Below, in pieces: positions 23,321-32,151 of a DNA stretch of 64,000 nt. Made by a program: the position numbers and the translations under genes. The stretch is from Flavisolibacter longurius (lineage in GTDB: Bacteria; Bacteroidota; Bacteroidia; Chitinophagales; Chitinophagaceae). The notes beneath the pieces are model-generated. The model worked only from the letters and a program-made list of their open reading frames with translations. It did no database searches and had not been told where the DNA came from. Every line of letters begins with the position of its first letter. Within the stretch, counting starts at the first letter, position 1. Where the stretch lies: positions 372,001 to 436,000 of the forward strand of contig JABUMY010000002.1 in assembly GCA_013327885.1 (NCBI GenBank), read 5' to 3'.

Positions 23321-25057
23321 TTATTTTACCACTGGGTGCGTAAGGCTTTCCATTTCGCCCTGCACAAACAGCATCAATTCGCTGATGTAATCAGGTGAAA
23401 AAGAGAACTTCAATCCCGCGGCCTCGTACAACTGCGGCAACGGCTTGGTGCCACCCAGTTGCAGGGCTGTGATATAATTCTGAATGGCGCCTTCTTTATT
23501 TTCCTTGAATTGCTTCCACAGCCCAATGGCACCCAGTTGCGCAATGCCGTATTCGATGTAATAGAACGGCACTTCGTAGAGGTGCAACTGGCGCTGCCAG
23601 CTAAAGCGACGGTATTCTTCCAGTCCCGAAACATCAATTGAAATCGACGTATAGTCATTCAAAATGCTGCGCCAGGTTTCTTCCCGTTGCACCAGTGTAT
23701 GATTCGGGTTCTCGTACAACCAATGCTGGAATTTATCAATGGTAGCGATCCAGGGGAAGATGGTGATTACTCTTTCCAACTGGTGCTGCTTTGCTCTTTT
23801 CAGGTCTTCTTCGTTGTCAAAGAAAACATCCCAATAATCCATACTGAACAACTCCATGGCCATAGAAGCCACTTCAGCGATCTCCATGGGGTATTCTTTA
23901 AACGATGTCAGCGGAAGATCATGCGCCAGGAAAGAATGCACGGCATGTCCGCCTTCGTGTACCATCGTGGTCACATCGCTCATCTGGCCGGCAGCGTTCA
24001 TAAAAATAAACGGCGCCCCGGTTTCGGGCAGCGGGCAGTTGTAGCCTCCCGGCGCCTTGCCTTTGCGGCTGTCCAGGTCCAGGCGACCCATTTCTTTCAT
24101 CCGCGTCAGGCAGTCGGCAAAAAAAGGATGAATGCGGCGAAAGCATTCGATGGTTTTGTTCACCAGCTCTTCGCCGGTGGCAAACGGTGTGAGTGGCTTT
24201 ACGCCATCGGGTTCGGCTTCGGTGTCCCAGGGACGGAGGTTGTCCAGTCCCAGCTTTTGCCGCTTGCGGTCGTAAATAAAATCCACCAGCGGACGCACAC
24301 CAGTCTTCACCGCTTCGTGAAACTGGAAGCAGTCTTCTTTTTTATAGTCAAAGCGGCCAAGGTCGGCAAACTTGTAGTCGCGGTAGTTTTCAAAACCGGC
24401 ATTCTTGGCCACCTGGTGACGCAGGTCCACCAGCTTCGAAAAAAGCTCGTTCAACTGGTCTTTGTCCTGCAGGCGGCGCTCCTGGATCTTGCGGTAAACC
24501 TTTTCCCGCAGGTTGCGGTCGGGGTTTTCTAAAAACTTGGACGCCTGTTGGAGGGTGTATTCCTGCCCGTCCACTTCCACGCTCATTTTGCCGTTGATAA
24601 CACCGTACTGTTGAGCCAGCACGGCTATCTGCGACTGCAAGGGGATATTCTCCTCGCGGAAAAGCTCAATGCTTTTTTTCACGTTGCGCAGGTAAACGGC
24701 ATAAGCATCACCTTCTAACGTTTTTGTGTATTCGTTTTCTACCAGTTTCCGGTTCAGCTTATCAGCATAGGGCTGCATCTTTGGCTGGATCTCCGTCACA
24801 AAAAACGTAAAGGCGGCTTCCAGTTCTTTGTTCTCTGTATCGCAGGTCATGCGAATCTGCCGCCAGGCAGCGTCTTCGCCTACCACCGCTTCCAGTTCGC
24901 TCATGTCTTTCAGCCACGTTTCCAGGTCCTCTTTGGCAGGCAAGGGCCGTTCCAGCAATTCCTTGAAATAAGGCTCCAGTCCCTGCCAGTCTTTTACCTT
25001 AAAATCCGCAGGTAAATAAGACCGGGGTATGCTGGTAATATTGGCAGTATACTCCAT
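23321..25057 (-). CDS. M3-family oligoendopeptidase (PepF-like)
   Basis: 578 aa, cytoplasmic, no signal peptide. The zinc site is TTMVHEGGHAVHSFLAHD (HEGGH), with the third ligand Glu in ISEVASMAMELFSM-type context (EIAEVASMAMELFS). The PepF N-terminal helical region (about 1-190) and the terminal lobe IQNYITALQLGGTKPLPQLY match M3B oligoendopeptidase F. It cleaves short peptides of about 7-17 residues inside the cell. Size and order of motifs are normal. Confidence 0.94.
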   Translation of the reverse strand: MEYTANITSIPRSYLPADFKVKDWQGLEPYFKELLERPLPAKEDLETWLKDMSELEAVVGEDAAWRQIRMTCDTENKELEAAFTFFVTEIQPKMQPYADKLNRKLVENEYTKTLEGDAYAVYLRNVKKSIELFREENIPLQSQIAVLAQQYGVINGKMSVEVDGQEYTLQQASKFLENPDRNLREKVYRKIQERRLQDKDQLNELFSKLVDLRHQVAKNAGFENYRDYKFADLGRFDYKKEDCFQFHEAVKTGVRPLVDFIYDRKRQKLGLDNLRPWDTEAEPDGVKPLTPFATGEELVNKTIECFRRIHPFFADCLTRMKEMGRLDLDSRKGKAPGGYNCPLPETGAPFIFMNAAGQMSDVTTMVHEGGHAVHSFLAHDLPLTSFKEYPMEIAEVASMAMELFSMDYWDVFFDNEEDLKRAKQHQLERVITIFPWIATIDKFQHWLYENPNHTLVQREETWRSILNDYTSISIDVSGLEEYRRFSWQRQLHLYEVPFYYIEYGIAQLGAIGLWKQFKENKEGAIQNYITALQLGGTKPLPQLYEAAGLKFSFSPDYISELMLFVQGEMESLTHPVVK

Positions 25058-25166
25058 GGTTCACGTTGGGGTTAGAGTGTAACAACAAGGATGATTGATG
25101 ACTAATTATTTATTATTGGCAGTAATTGCCGGATGAAAAACCAGTCATCAATCATGAATAATTTTT

Positions 25167-25772
25167 CTACGCTTCTCCTTCAGCAGAATCCGTCTTTTTT
25201 TTGCGGCTGCGGGTGGTTTTTGTTTTGGCCACTTCCGGCACTTCGTCCGGCTGTACGTCCAGCACCACTTTTTCGCCGGCCGCTTCCAGCGTTTCGGCTA
25301 CATTCTTTTTGCTGCCTTTTTTGGGTTTGGCTGCAGTTTCCTCAACCGTATTCTCAGCCTCAGTCTCACCCTCGGCCTCATTTTCTTCTGCCTGCGGCGT
25401 GAAATCGATATTGTGCTTCTGGAGCGAATTGAACCAGTTCACCATCTTTTTCATGTCGCTGGTGTACACACGTTCAAAATCCATCTCCGGGTATGCTTTT
25501 TCAAAATAGCCTTTAAGGGCTTTGTTGTCTTTTACATTGGGCAGGGCTTCGCTGCTGCCTTTCATGGCCATAAAAATATCCGACAGCGATACATTGTCGC
25601 CGCTGGTATAGATCTCGATGCTTTCCAGGTGCGAAAGGTTGTGCACACGGCTTGAAACAAACTTTGTGCTGCCATCGTCGAGCGAACGAACAATAGCACC
25701 ATCACTTTTACTGGTTAAAATCTCATATAAACCCGGTAAACCGGTAACGGCAACAATTCTGCTATACTCCAT
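25167..25772 (-). CDS. DUF5606-domain protein with Lys/Glu-rich tail
   Basis: 201 aa. The N-terminal part (about 1-125) matches the Bacteroidetes DUF5606 family: VAVTGLPGLYEILTSKSDGA, FVSSRVHNLSHLESIEIYTS, and SDMKKMVNWFNSLQKHNIDF. The C-terminal third is low complexity: acidic (EENEAEGETEAEN), then basic (KPKKGSKK, TRSRKKKTDS), so likely disordered. Function unknown; no signal peptide. Conserved in the phylum as a small nucleotide- or RNA-related hypothetical, to my knowledge without tested function. Confidence 0.85.
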   Translation of the reverse strand: MEYSRIVAVTGLPGLYEILTSKSDGAIVRSLDDGSTKFVSSRVHNLSHLESIEIYTSGDNVSLSDIFMAMKGSSEALPNVKDNKALKGYFEKAYPEMDFERVYTSDMKKMVNWFNSLQKHNIDFTPQAEENEAEGETEAENTVEETAAKPKKGSKKNVAETLEAAGEKVVLDVQPDEVPEVAKTKTTRSRKKKTDSAEGEA

Positions 25773-25810
25773 AGTTCAACAAATTTGGGGCTGCAAGATA
25801 AGAAAGAGTA

Positions 25811-25925
25811 GGCATTGCCAATTGGCAGGCGGCAATTGACAATAAGCAATCGGCAACAGGCAATTGGTAAGGGAACGCATCCATTTAACCATTTGCCTAT
25901 TGAACATTGCTGATTGCGAATTGAT
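25811..25925. repeat. Word-like inverted repeat, CAATTGGCAGGCGGCAATTG family (copy E3)
   Basis: GCCAATTGGCAGGCGGCAATTGAC and AATAAGCAATCGGCAACAGG at 25816-25860 are answered by TTGCCTATTGAACATTGCTG at 25893-25912 in the opposite sense. It spans the promoter-side gap between two divergent genes (25772 minus, 26003 plus). Confidence 0.65.
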
Positions 25926-26002
25926 TTTTATTAGCCTTAATTAACCTGAGCAGGCCCCTGTACGGCACTATTTTTAGGAGTTTTGTTCTTTAGAAGAAGA
26001 TC

Positions 26003-28918
26003 ATGGCTATGTACCGACGAGTTTTACCCTTACTTATGGCTTTGCTTTTTGCACAGGTCATCAATGCACAGTTCAGTATCAGCGGAACGGTTCGCGATCA
26101 GCAGGCGAACGGACCGCTCAGTGGCGCCAGCGTACGCCTCAGTGGCGCCACCAGTTCAGGCATTACCCGCAATGTGCTCAGCGATTCGCTGGGACGTTTT
26201 TCTTTCCAGGGACTTCCTGCCGACAGTTTCCAGGTCGTCATCTCTTTTGTTGGCTTTAAGGATGTGAGCAGGGGCATTCGGGTGGATTCTACAACCGCCA
26301 GCTTTGACTCCACCGGCACCGGTATGGTAACGATGGAGGTTGCTATGGTGCCCAGTGCTTCCAACGACCTGGCAACGGTGGTGGTGAGCACCCGCATTGC
26401 GCCGGCCACCCAAAAAGGCGATACCCTGCAGATCAATGCCAGCCAGTTTAAAGTAAACCCCGATGCCACAGCCGAAGACCTGGCCCGCAAGGTGCCGGGT
26501 ATTACCATTGAGAACGGGCAGGTGAAAGCACAGGGCGAGAACGTACAAAAAGTGACCATCGATGGCCGCGAGTTGTTTGGCGATGATGCCACGGCAGCCT
26601 TGCGTAACCTGCCGGCCGAGATCATCGATAAGATTCAAATTTTTGACCGCATGAGCGACCAGGCCCAATTGAGCGGCGTGGACGATGGCAATACACAAAA
26701 AGGCATCAACATTGTTACCAAGGCCGATATGCGCAACGGGCAGTTTGGTCGCATTACGGCTGGTTACGGCACCGATGAACGCTACCTGGCCGGTGGCAAT
26801 ACAACGATCCTGAAAGACAACCGACGCATTTCCATCGTGGGCAATTTCAACAACGTGAACCAGCAGAACTTTTCGCAGCAGGACCTGCTGGGTGTTACCA
26901 GCAGTGGTGGTCGCGGTGGCGGAGGCGGCGGTCCTCGTGGCGGTGGCGGTGGTGGCCCCCGTGGTGGTGGCGGTGGAAATTTTGGCGGCGGTGGCGCCGG
27001 CAATTTTATGGTGGGAACCCAAAACGGTATCAACCGCACCAATGCGTTGGGGATAAACTTCTCCGATATCTGGGGCAAAAAGCTGACGGTGACGGGAAGC
27101 TACCTGTTCAACGACAGCAAGAATACGACCCGGCAGTTGGCCAGCACACAATATTTTACCAACTCCATCACCAACATTGTTGATACCACAACGGCGGTCA
27201 GCAAAAACCAAAATCACCGGATGAACCTGCGGCTGGAGTACCGGATTGACTCAATGAATACATTGATCATCACCCCGAGCGCCAACATCCAAAATAACAA
27301 TTCCAACCGCAGCGTGGGTACGGCTACATTTTTTTCGCCCAATAACCCATTTGTGCAAACGCTGAATACAAACATTAATGATGACAAGCGCAGTGCGGCC
27401 AATCTGAACAATTCCATTTTGTACCGCCGGTCTTTTGCCAAGCGTGGCCGTGCCTTTACCATCAACCTCAACACATCGTACAACGACAGAACAGGAGAAG
27501 CCTATGTAAATACCTTCCAGCGTTCGTTTGCCACCGGCGGTTTCGACGATACGCTTTCCAACCGGTTTACCGACCAGGCGAACAATACCTTCCAGGTTTC
27601 TGCAAACATCACTTATTCGGAACCGTTAGGTCAAAACTCGCAGTTGCAGTTTTCGTATAACCCGCGGATCGCAAAAAGCAAATCAGACCAGCAGACGTTT
27701 GAACAGGATCCGCTGGACAATAAATATTCCCTGTTTCGACCTAATCTTTCCAACGTGTTGGAAAATACCACCACAGCGCAAAACGGTGGCCTTTCGTATC
27801 GGTGGGGTGATCGGGACCGGATGATCTCTTTTGGTGTGAACTACCAGAACACCAACCTCGAAAGCAATCAAACCTATCCCTTTCCTGTAACGGTCAATAA
27901 ATCGTTCAGCAATGTATTGCCTAACGCCATGATCCGTTACAAACTGTCCACCCGCAGCAACCTGCGCCTGTTTTATCGCACAAGCGTAAACGAGCCTTCG
28001 GTAACGCAGTTGCAAAGTGTGATAGACATTGCCAACGCTCCTGTTTACCGCATTGGTAACGTAAACCTGAACACGCAGTACACCCAGTTTGGTAGCTTCC
28101 AGTACACGTACACCAATCCAACAAAAGGATTGTTGCTGGTGGGTAACCTGTTTTACCAAACTGCCAATGACTATATTTCAAACGCAACGTATACCTTGGT
28201 AAAAGACACGGTTGTGGGTGGTGTAACCTTGTCGCCGGGTTCACGCCTTACTTCGCCGGTGAACCTGGATGGCTACCGTAATATGCGGTCGATGATAACG
28301 TTTGCCGTGCCGGTTGGCTTTATCAAATCCAACCTTAACCTAGACGCAGGTGTTTCACATTCAAAAATTCCAGGTATTACCAACAGCCGTTTGAATGAAA
28401 CCAAATCCACAGTTTTCACGATGCGTACAGGTATTGCCAGCAACGTAAGCCAGTATGTTGATTTCAACATTTCTTATTCGGCCAACTTCAATAAAGTTAG
28501 AAATGACGTGTTGCCCACAGCCAACAACGACTTTTTTCAGCATGTGGCCGGCCTGCAGTTTAACCTGTTGTCGAAGAACGGCTGGTTCTTTCAAAACGAT
28601 TTGAACAACCAGTTTTACAACGGCCTGTCGGAAGGCTTTAACCAGAATTATGTGCTCTGGAATATGAGTGCCGGTAAAAAAATATTGAAGGACCGCAAAG
28701 GCGAGATCAAGCTCAGTGTGTTTGACCTGCTGAAGCAAAACCAAAGCATCTCACGCAACATCACCGGCGAGTACATTGAAGACGTGCAAAACCAGGTACT
28801 GCAGCAATACTTTATGCTGCACTTTACCTACAACCTGCGCAACTTTGGAACGGCCGCTTCCCGCCAGCAGGCCCGCGAAGACCGGCAGCGGGGAATGGGT
28901 GGTCCCCCACGTTTTTAA
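26003..28918 (+). CDS. Outer-membrane beta-barrel (OMP_b-brl_3/TonB-dependent type) with glycine-rich insertion
   Basis: 971 aa. Signal peptide (MYRRVLPLLMALLFAQVINA), a CarboxypepD_reg-like domain (about 25-115, SGTVRDQQANGPLSGASVRL), a plug-like region (KVPGITIENGQVKAQGENVQ, VTIDGRELFGDDATAALRNL), and a barrel to a C-terminal Phe (GGPPRF). It has the form of a TonB-dependent receptor of the Bacteroidetes OMP_b-brl_3 group; the ligand is unknown. Odd feature: a Gly/Pro/Arg-rich segment around residues 310-345 (GRGGGGGGPRGGGGGGPRGG and onward) within the first barrel loops. An ATG three codons upstream (MAMYRR at 26003) is kept as start. Confidence 0.9.
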   Translation: MAMYRRVLPLLMALLFAQVINAQFSISGTVRDQQANGPLSGASVRLSGATSSGITRNVLSDSLGRFSFQGLPADSFQVVISFVGFKDVSRGIRVDSTTASFDSTGTGMVTMEVAMVPSASNDLATVVVSTRIAPATQKGDTLQINASQFKVNPDATAEDLARKVPGITIENGQVKAQGENVQKVTIDGRELFGDDATAALRNLPAEIIDKIQIFDRMSDQAQLSGVDDGNTQKGINIVTKADMRNGQFGRITAGYGTDERYLAGGNTTILKDNRRISIVGNFNNVNQQNFSQQDLLGVTSSGGRGGGGGGPRGGGGGGPRGGGGGNFGGGGAGNFMVGTQNGINRTNALGINFSDIWGKKLTVTGSYLFNDSKNTTRQLASTQYFTNSITNIVDTTTAVSKNQNHRMNLRLEYRIDSMNTLIITPSANIQNNNSNRSVGTATFFSPNNPFVQTLNTNINDDKRSAANLNNSILYRRSFAKRGRAFTINLNTSYNDRTGEAYVNTFQRSFATGGFDDTLSNRFTDQANNTFQVSANITYSEPLGQNSQLQFSYNPRIAKSKSDQQTFEQDPLDNKYSLFRPNLSNVLENTTTAQNGGLSYRWGDRDRMISFGVNYQNTNLESNQTYPFPVTVNKSFSNVLPNAMIRYKLSTRSNLRLFYRTSVNEPSVTQLQSVIDIANAPVYRIGNVNLNTQYTQFGSFQYTYTNPTKGLLLVGNLFYQTANDYISNATYTLVKDTVVGGVTLSPGSRLTSPVNLDGYRNMRSMITFAVPVGFIKSNLNLDAGVSHSKIPGITNSRLNETKSTVFTMRTGIASNVSQYVDFNISYSANFNKVRNDVLPTANNDFFQHVAGLQFNLLSKNGWFFQNDLNNQFYNGLSEGFNQNYVLWNMSAGKKILKDRKGEIKLSVFDLLKQNQSISRNITGEYIEDVQNQVLQQYFMLHFTYNLRNFGTAASRQQAREDRQRGMGGPPRF

Positions 28919-29047
28919 TGCAAACTTTTTTAAACAAACAGCTCCGAAAGGGGCTGTTTTTATTTCTGCGCTTTCCTGTTTATTTTTAGAAAGATGCGCA
29001 ACAAATAAGCCGCACAATTTATTCCCAACGTATAAAACCACCATCTC

Positions 29048-29614
29048 ATGGCAACTGACAGCCTTAAAAATGCAATGGATTCGCAGATCAAAAACCTGGA
29101 AGAAAAAACCGGTAAAAAGCTGGACGAATGGATACACCTTGTCAATAGCAGCGGCCTGCAAAAACACGGCGAGATGGTATCGATGCTGAAAGAACAGCAC
29201 GGCATGGGGCATGGTTATGCCAATATGGTGGTGCACCTGGCCAAGCAAAGCCACGCCGGTTTTTCGGAAGAAGAAACCCTGATCAACGATCAGTACAAGG
29301 GCAAAGAGGAAATGAAAAAATGGTACGATACCATTATGCAGCAAGTAAAAACATTTGGTGACGATGTGGAGGTATCGCCAAAAAAAGCTTACGTAAGCCT
29401 GCGGCGGAAAAAGCAGTTTGCCATTTTACAGCCGTCTACCAAAACACGGTTTGATATAGGCCTCAACCTCAAAGACGCAACAGCCGGTGGGCAACTGGAA
29501 GATGCCGGGAGCTGGAACAGCATGTGCAAATACAGGGTTAAGGTGGAAAACGAAAAAGACCTGACGCCTGCCGTCATCGATTACCTGCGCAAAGCCTATG
29601 AACAGGCGGGATGA
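29048..29614 (+). CDS. DUF4287/DUF5655-domain protein
   Basis: 188 aa, soluble. N-terminal DUF4287 (about 10-75): NLEEKTGKKLDEWIHLVNSS, SMLKEQHGMGHGYANMVVHL. C-terminal DUF5655 (about 88-185): QQVKTFGDDVEVSPKKAYVS, LRRKKQFAILQPSTKTRFDI. The pairing of these two domains is common in Bacteria, with no confirmed biochemical role that I know. The stop codon is followed directly by a GTGGTGAATGG repeat. Confidence 0.88.
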   Translation: MATDSLKNAMDSQIKNLEEKTGKKLDEWIHLVNSSGLQKHGEMVSMLKEQHGMGHGYANMVVHLAKQSHAGFSEEETLINDQYKGKEEMKKWYDTIMQQVKTFGDDVEVSPKKAYVSLRRKKQFAILQPSTKTRFDIGLNLKDATAGGQLEDAGSWNSMCKYRVKVENEKDLTPAVIDYLRKAYEQAG

Positions 29615-29663
29615 TGAGTGGTGAATGGTCAGTGGTCAGTGGTGAGTAGTGAGTAGTGAGTAG
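29614..29663. repeat. Word-like repeat, GAGTGGTGAATGGTCAGTGG family (copy A2)
   Basis: The repeat begins on the last base of the TGA stop of the DUF4287 gene (TGATGAGTGGTGAATGGTC), then expands as tandem TCAGTGG and GAGTAGT units. Confidence 0.85.
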
Positions 29664-29715
29664 GGTTTCTCTAAAGACAAAGCCTTTGTTTTCGGAAGAC
29701 GTTTTTTTTAATAAT

Positions 29716-29747
29716 GAAAAAGCCGTTCACTTATGAACGGCTTTTTC
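29716..29747. terminator. Bidirectional terminator
   Basis: AAAAAGCCGTTCA / TGAACGGCTTTTT, 13-bp perfect stem with a 4-nt loop. It lies 4 bp from the stop of the minus-strand DsbA-like gene and about 100 bp after the plus-strand DUF4287 gene. Confidence 0.92.
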
Positions 29748-29750
29748 TGT

Positions 29751-30398
29751 TTATCCTGCTTCAGCAAGTACATTATCAATTCTTGCTTTCAGCGTTTCAT
29801 AATCTGTATAACCCTGCGAAAGAAGGTAGAATTTCGCGTCGCTTACCTGCAGCAGCACGCAGGGATAACCGGTTACCCGTAGCTGTTTTACCAGGGCAAA
29901 TTCATACTGGGCTTTTTGCTTGTATTCCTCGCTTTTCAGCCTGGTGTAAAATTCTTCCTCCGGCACGTTGTACTGGGGCAACAGATGACGGTAGGCCTCT
30001 TTGTCGGTAAGGTCGCGGCCTTCGTAATTAAGGGCATACTGCAGGTCTGATGCGATCTGTACGGCTTTGTCGGGATGATATTCTTTCAGGATACAAAGCG
30101 CAATGGCCGGCATTTCGGAATGGGGGTACCAGTCCGTTTTATCGGGGTTGAACACATGCCACAAAAAATCCTCGCCAAATTTGATGCCCGTCAGGCTTTC
30201 CACCCGCTTGTAGGCACTCTGGATATAGGTGGCCATGGCTCCAAAATGTTGGGGTGTGTCGGGCAGGATCATGCCGCCGGATAACACGTCAAAAGCCAGT
30301 TTGTCCTTATACTCCTCAGCCAGTCGCTTGATCACAGGACTAAAGCCGTAACACCAGCCGCAATAGGCATCGTAACAATAATAGATCGTGGGTTGCAT
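29751..30398 (-). CDS. DsbA-family (FrnE-like) thioredoxin-fold oxidoreductase
   Basis: 215 aa, no signal peptide. Active site CGWC in YYCYDAYCGWCYGFSPVIKR, then the DsbA helical insertion, cis-Pro region VTGYPCVLLQV. The gap and order match cytoplasmic DsbA/FrnE-like proteins rather than exported DsbA. It likely reduces or isomerises disulfides or acts on small substrates in the cytoplasm. Substrate unknown. Confidence 0.88.
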   Translation of the reverse strand: MQPTIYYCYDAYCGWCYGFSPVIKRLAEEYKDKLAFDVLSGGMILPDTPQHFGAMATYIQSAYKRVESLTGIKFGEDFLWHVFNPDKTDWYPHSEMPAIALCILKEYHPDKAVQIASDLQYALNYEGRDLTDKEAYRHLLPQYNVPEEEFYTRLKSEEYKQKAQYEFALVKQLRVTGYPCVLLQVSDAKFYLLSQGYTDYETLKARIDNVLAEAG

Positions 30399-30577
30399 GG
30401 TAGTTTTTCTCGTCTTCTTTTTACACCAAACGCCATCGGTGCTGATGGCTCAGGCAGTTTGCTGCCGTAAAAATAAGCCAGGATAAAAGGCCACTGGTCT
30501 TTCCATCCGTTGGCTGGCAGGTGCAACCCGTGTAACACGCTGGCAGAGGTTTTGCAACGACACCAAAAAGCATTGGT

Positions 30578-30784
30578 ATGAACATAAAGCGTGTTTTTGG
30601 AATCATCCTTACCCTGCTCGGTATTGCCGGGCTCATCTATTTTGCCGTCATCTTTATGGATGCCAGTGGCACCGAACGGCAGATCAAAAGCCTGGTGGTG
30701 TACGGCGTGCTGGGGGCCATTTTCTTTTTCACCGGCATCAGCCTGATACGCACCACGCATGACGACAGGCGGCCAACGGCGTAG
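30578..30784 (+). CDS. Small two-TM membrane protein
   Basis: 68 aa, MNIKRVFGIILTLLGIAGLI then a second helix VVYGVLGAIFFFTGISLI, with a basic tail. Conserved-looking in the phylum as a short membrane protein of unknown role. It stands alone; downstream is a GGATAGTAGGATATT repeat and a terminator. Confidence 0.75.
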   Translation: MNIKRVFGIILTLLGIAGLIYFAVIFMDASGTERQIKSLVVYGVLGAIFFFTGISLIRTTHDDRRPTA

Positions 30785-30795
30785 GGGGAGGGAGA

Positions 30796-30830
30796 TTTGA
30801 TATTAGGATAGTAGGATATTGGGATATTGT
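30796..30830. repeat. Word-like repeat, GGATAGTAGGATATTGGGAT family (copy G2)
   Basis: Tandem GATATTAGGATAGTAGGATA / TTGGGATATTG units after the 68-aa gene. Related to 16593-16622 and 37229-37265. Confidence 0.65.
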
Positions 30831-30871
30831 TTCAACAGTAGTAGAAACTTTTTACGCCAACAGCCCTTTAC

Positions 30872-30903
30872 AAAAAAAGCAACCACAGGATGGTTGCTTT
30901 TGT
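30872..30903. terminator. Bidirectional terminator
   Basis: AAAAGCAACCA / TGGTTGCTTTT, 11-bp perfect stem with a 5-nt loop and U-runs on both sides. It ends the amidohydrolase gene (stop at 30925) on the minus strand and the small membrane protein gene on the plus strand. Confidence 0.9.
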
Positions 30904-30924
30904 TTTGAATTGGTTTGTAAACGA

Positions 30925-32055
30925 TCAGTTTGGGAATTGTGATTTGTCGATGCCGGGAATGATCTTCAGGGCATTTTTGTAATAGATCTTTTTCAGGATG
31001 TTATCGCTCAGTCCCATGCCGTACATGGGCCAGAATGCATGGTATTTTTTGTGGTAGGGAAAATATTCGTCTTCCGTTTCCAGCACACGGAAGTAGGTGC
31101 TGTATTCGGATGGCACCCAACTGTCTTTGCCAAACAGGATGCGGTCTTGGTACTTTTCGAAAAACGTTTTGGCCGCACGGGGCTGGCGTCCCAGTTCGGC
31201 AATGATGGCGCCAAACTCCACGTACATGTTCGGAAACGAATCCATCAGTTTTCCAAGGTAGGCGAGGTCGTTGGCATACCAGCCAAAATGCGCATTGATA
31301 AACGTGGTTTTGGGATGCTTGCGAAAGATATTGTGTTGTTGCCGGATCATTTCTTCCCAGGGCGCCGGGTCGGTGGCGCTGCGCCTGCGGCCCGGGTACG
31401 TGAGCAACTCCAGCCAGCGTTCGTTGCTTTCATTAGGCTCCTGCCAAAACTGTTTGGGGTCGGCGGTGTGAATCAGCACCGGTATGCCCAGTTCACCGCA
31501 TTTGGCCCAAACCGGGTCTAGTCTTGGGTCATCCACCTGCAACACGTTTCCGTCCTTGTCCTTTGCTGAAAAGCCCAGGCTTTTGTAGATCTTCAGCCCC
31601 TGTGCGCCGGCTTTTACATCGGCTTCCAGGGCTTTAATGGTTTTGCTTTCCCAGTCCGGTTCGCCAACGCCGTTGAACGAAATATTGGTGAAGACAACAA
31701 TGCGGTTGGGCGTTGACTTTTTTGCGTTTTGGATTGAATTCACCAGGTGCGAGTTGTCGCTCACGTCAAACACGCCGTTGTTGTTGCGAAAGCCACGGCC
31801 GCTTAGGTTCACCATCACCCGCATGTTCAGGCTGTCCATTTGCTTCAGCAGGGCCGGAATGTCCTGTGTGGGCATGCTGCCCTGGTGGTTGTGCACATCA
31901 ATAAAAGGAAATTTTGCCTTTTTCAATGGGTGCTCGGGCACCACCAACGAAGAAGGCGGGTTGTAGGATTCAAAATCAATACGGGCGGCTTTTTGCGCCA
32001 GCGCCGTAGCGCTCAAACTTAAAAGGGCCAGTCCAAGAGCGGTCAATTGTTTCAT
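30925..32055 (-). CDS. Secreted amidohydrolase (amidohydro_2/TIM-barrel type)
   Basis: 376 aa with signal peptide MKQLTALGLALLSLSATALAQ. TIM-barrel metal-dependent hydrolase: metal site DVHNHQGSMPT near the start, IPVLIHTADPKQFW, FINAHFGWYANDLAYLG, and the final LFGKDSW with the Asp ligand. This matches the amidohydrolase-2 (PF04909) class. A substrate (nitrile-, lactone-, or decarboxylation-type) cannot be named. Monocistronic. Confidence 0.88.
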   Translation of the reverse strand: MKQLTALGLALLSLSATALAQKAARIDFESYNPPSSLVVPEHPLKKAKFPFIDVHNHQGSMPTQDIPALLKQMDSLNMRVMVNLSGRGFRNNNGVFDVSDNSHLVNSIQNAKKSTPNRIVVFTNISFNGVGEPDWESKTIKALEADVKAGAQGLKIYKSLGFSAKDKDGNVLQVDDPRLDPVWAKCGELGIPVLIHTADPKQFWQEPNESNERWLELLTYPGRRRSATDPAPWEEMIRQQHNIFRKHPKTTFINAHFGWYANDLAYLGKLMDSFPNMYVEFGAIIAELGRQPRAAKTFFEKYQDRILFGKDSWVPSEYSTYFRVLETEDEYFPYHKKYHAFWPMYGMGLSDNILKKIYYKNALKIIPGIDKSQFPN

Positions 32056-32151
32056 GGCAGAAAATAGATTTGGCGAAAGATATTTTGGGAAGATAGCGTA
32101 GAAAATCCACCGGTCAAGGTTAACAGGTTTTTAGCGAGCAAACCCAAATGG

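Noticed and set aside
26782-27078. Poly-proline ORF on the minus strand
   Set aside because: It is the antisense reading of the Gly-rich region in the barrel receptor gene.
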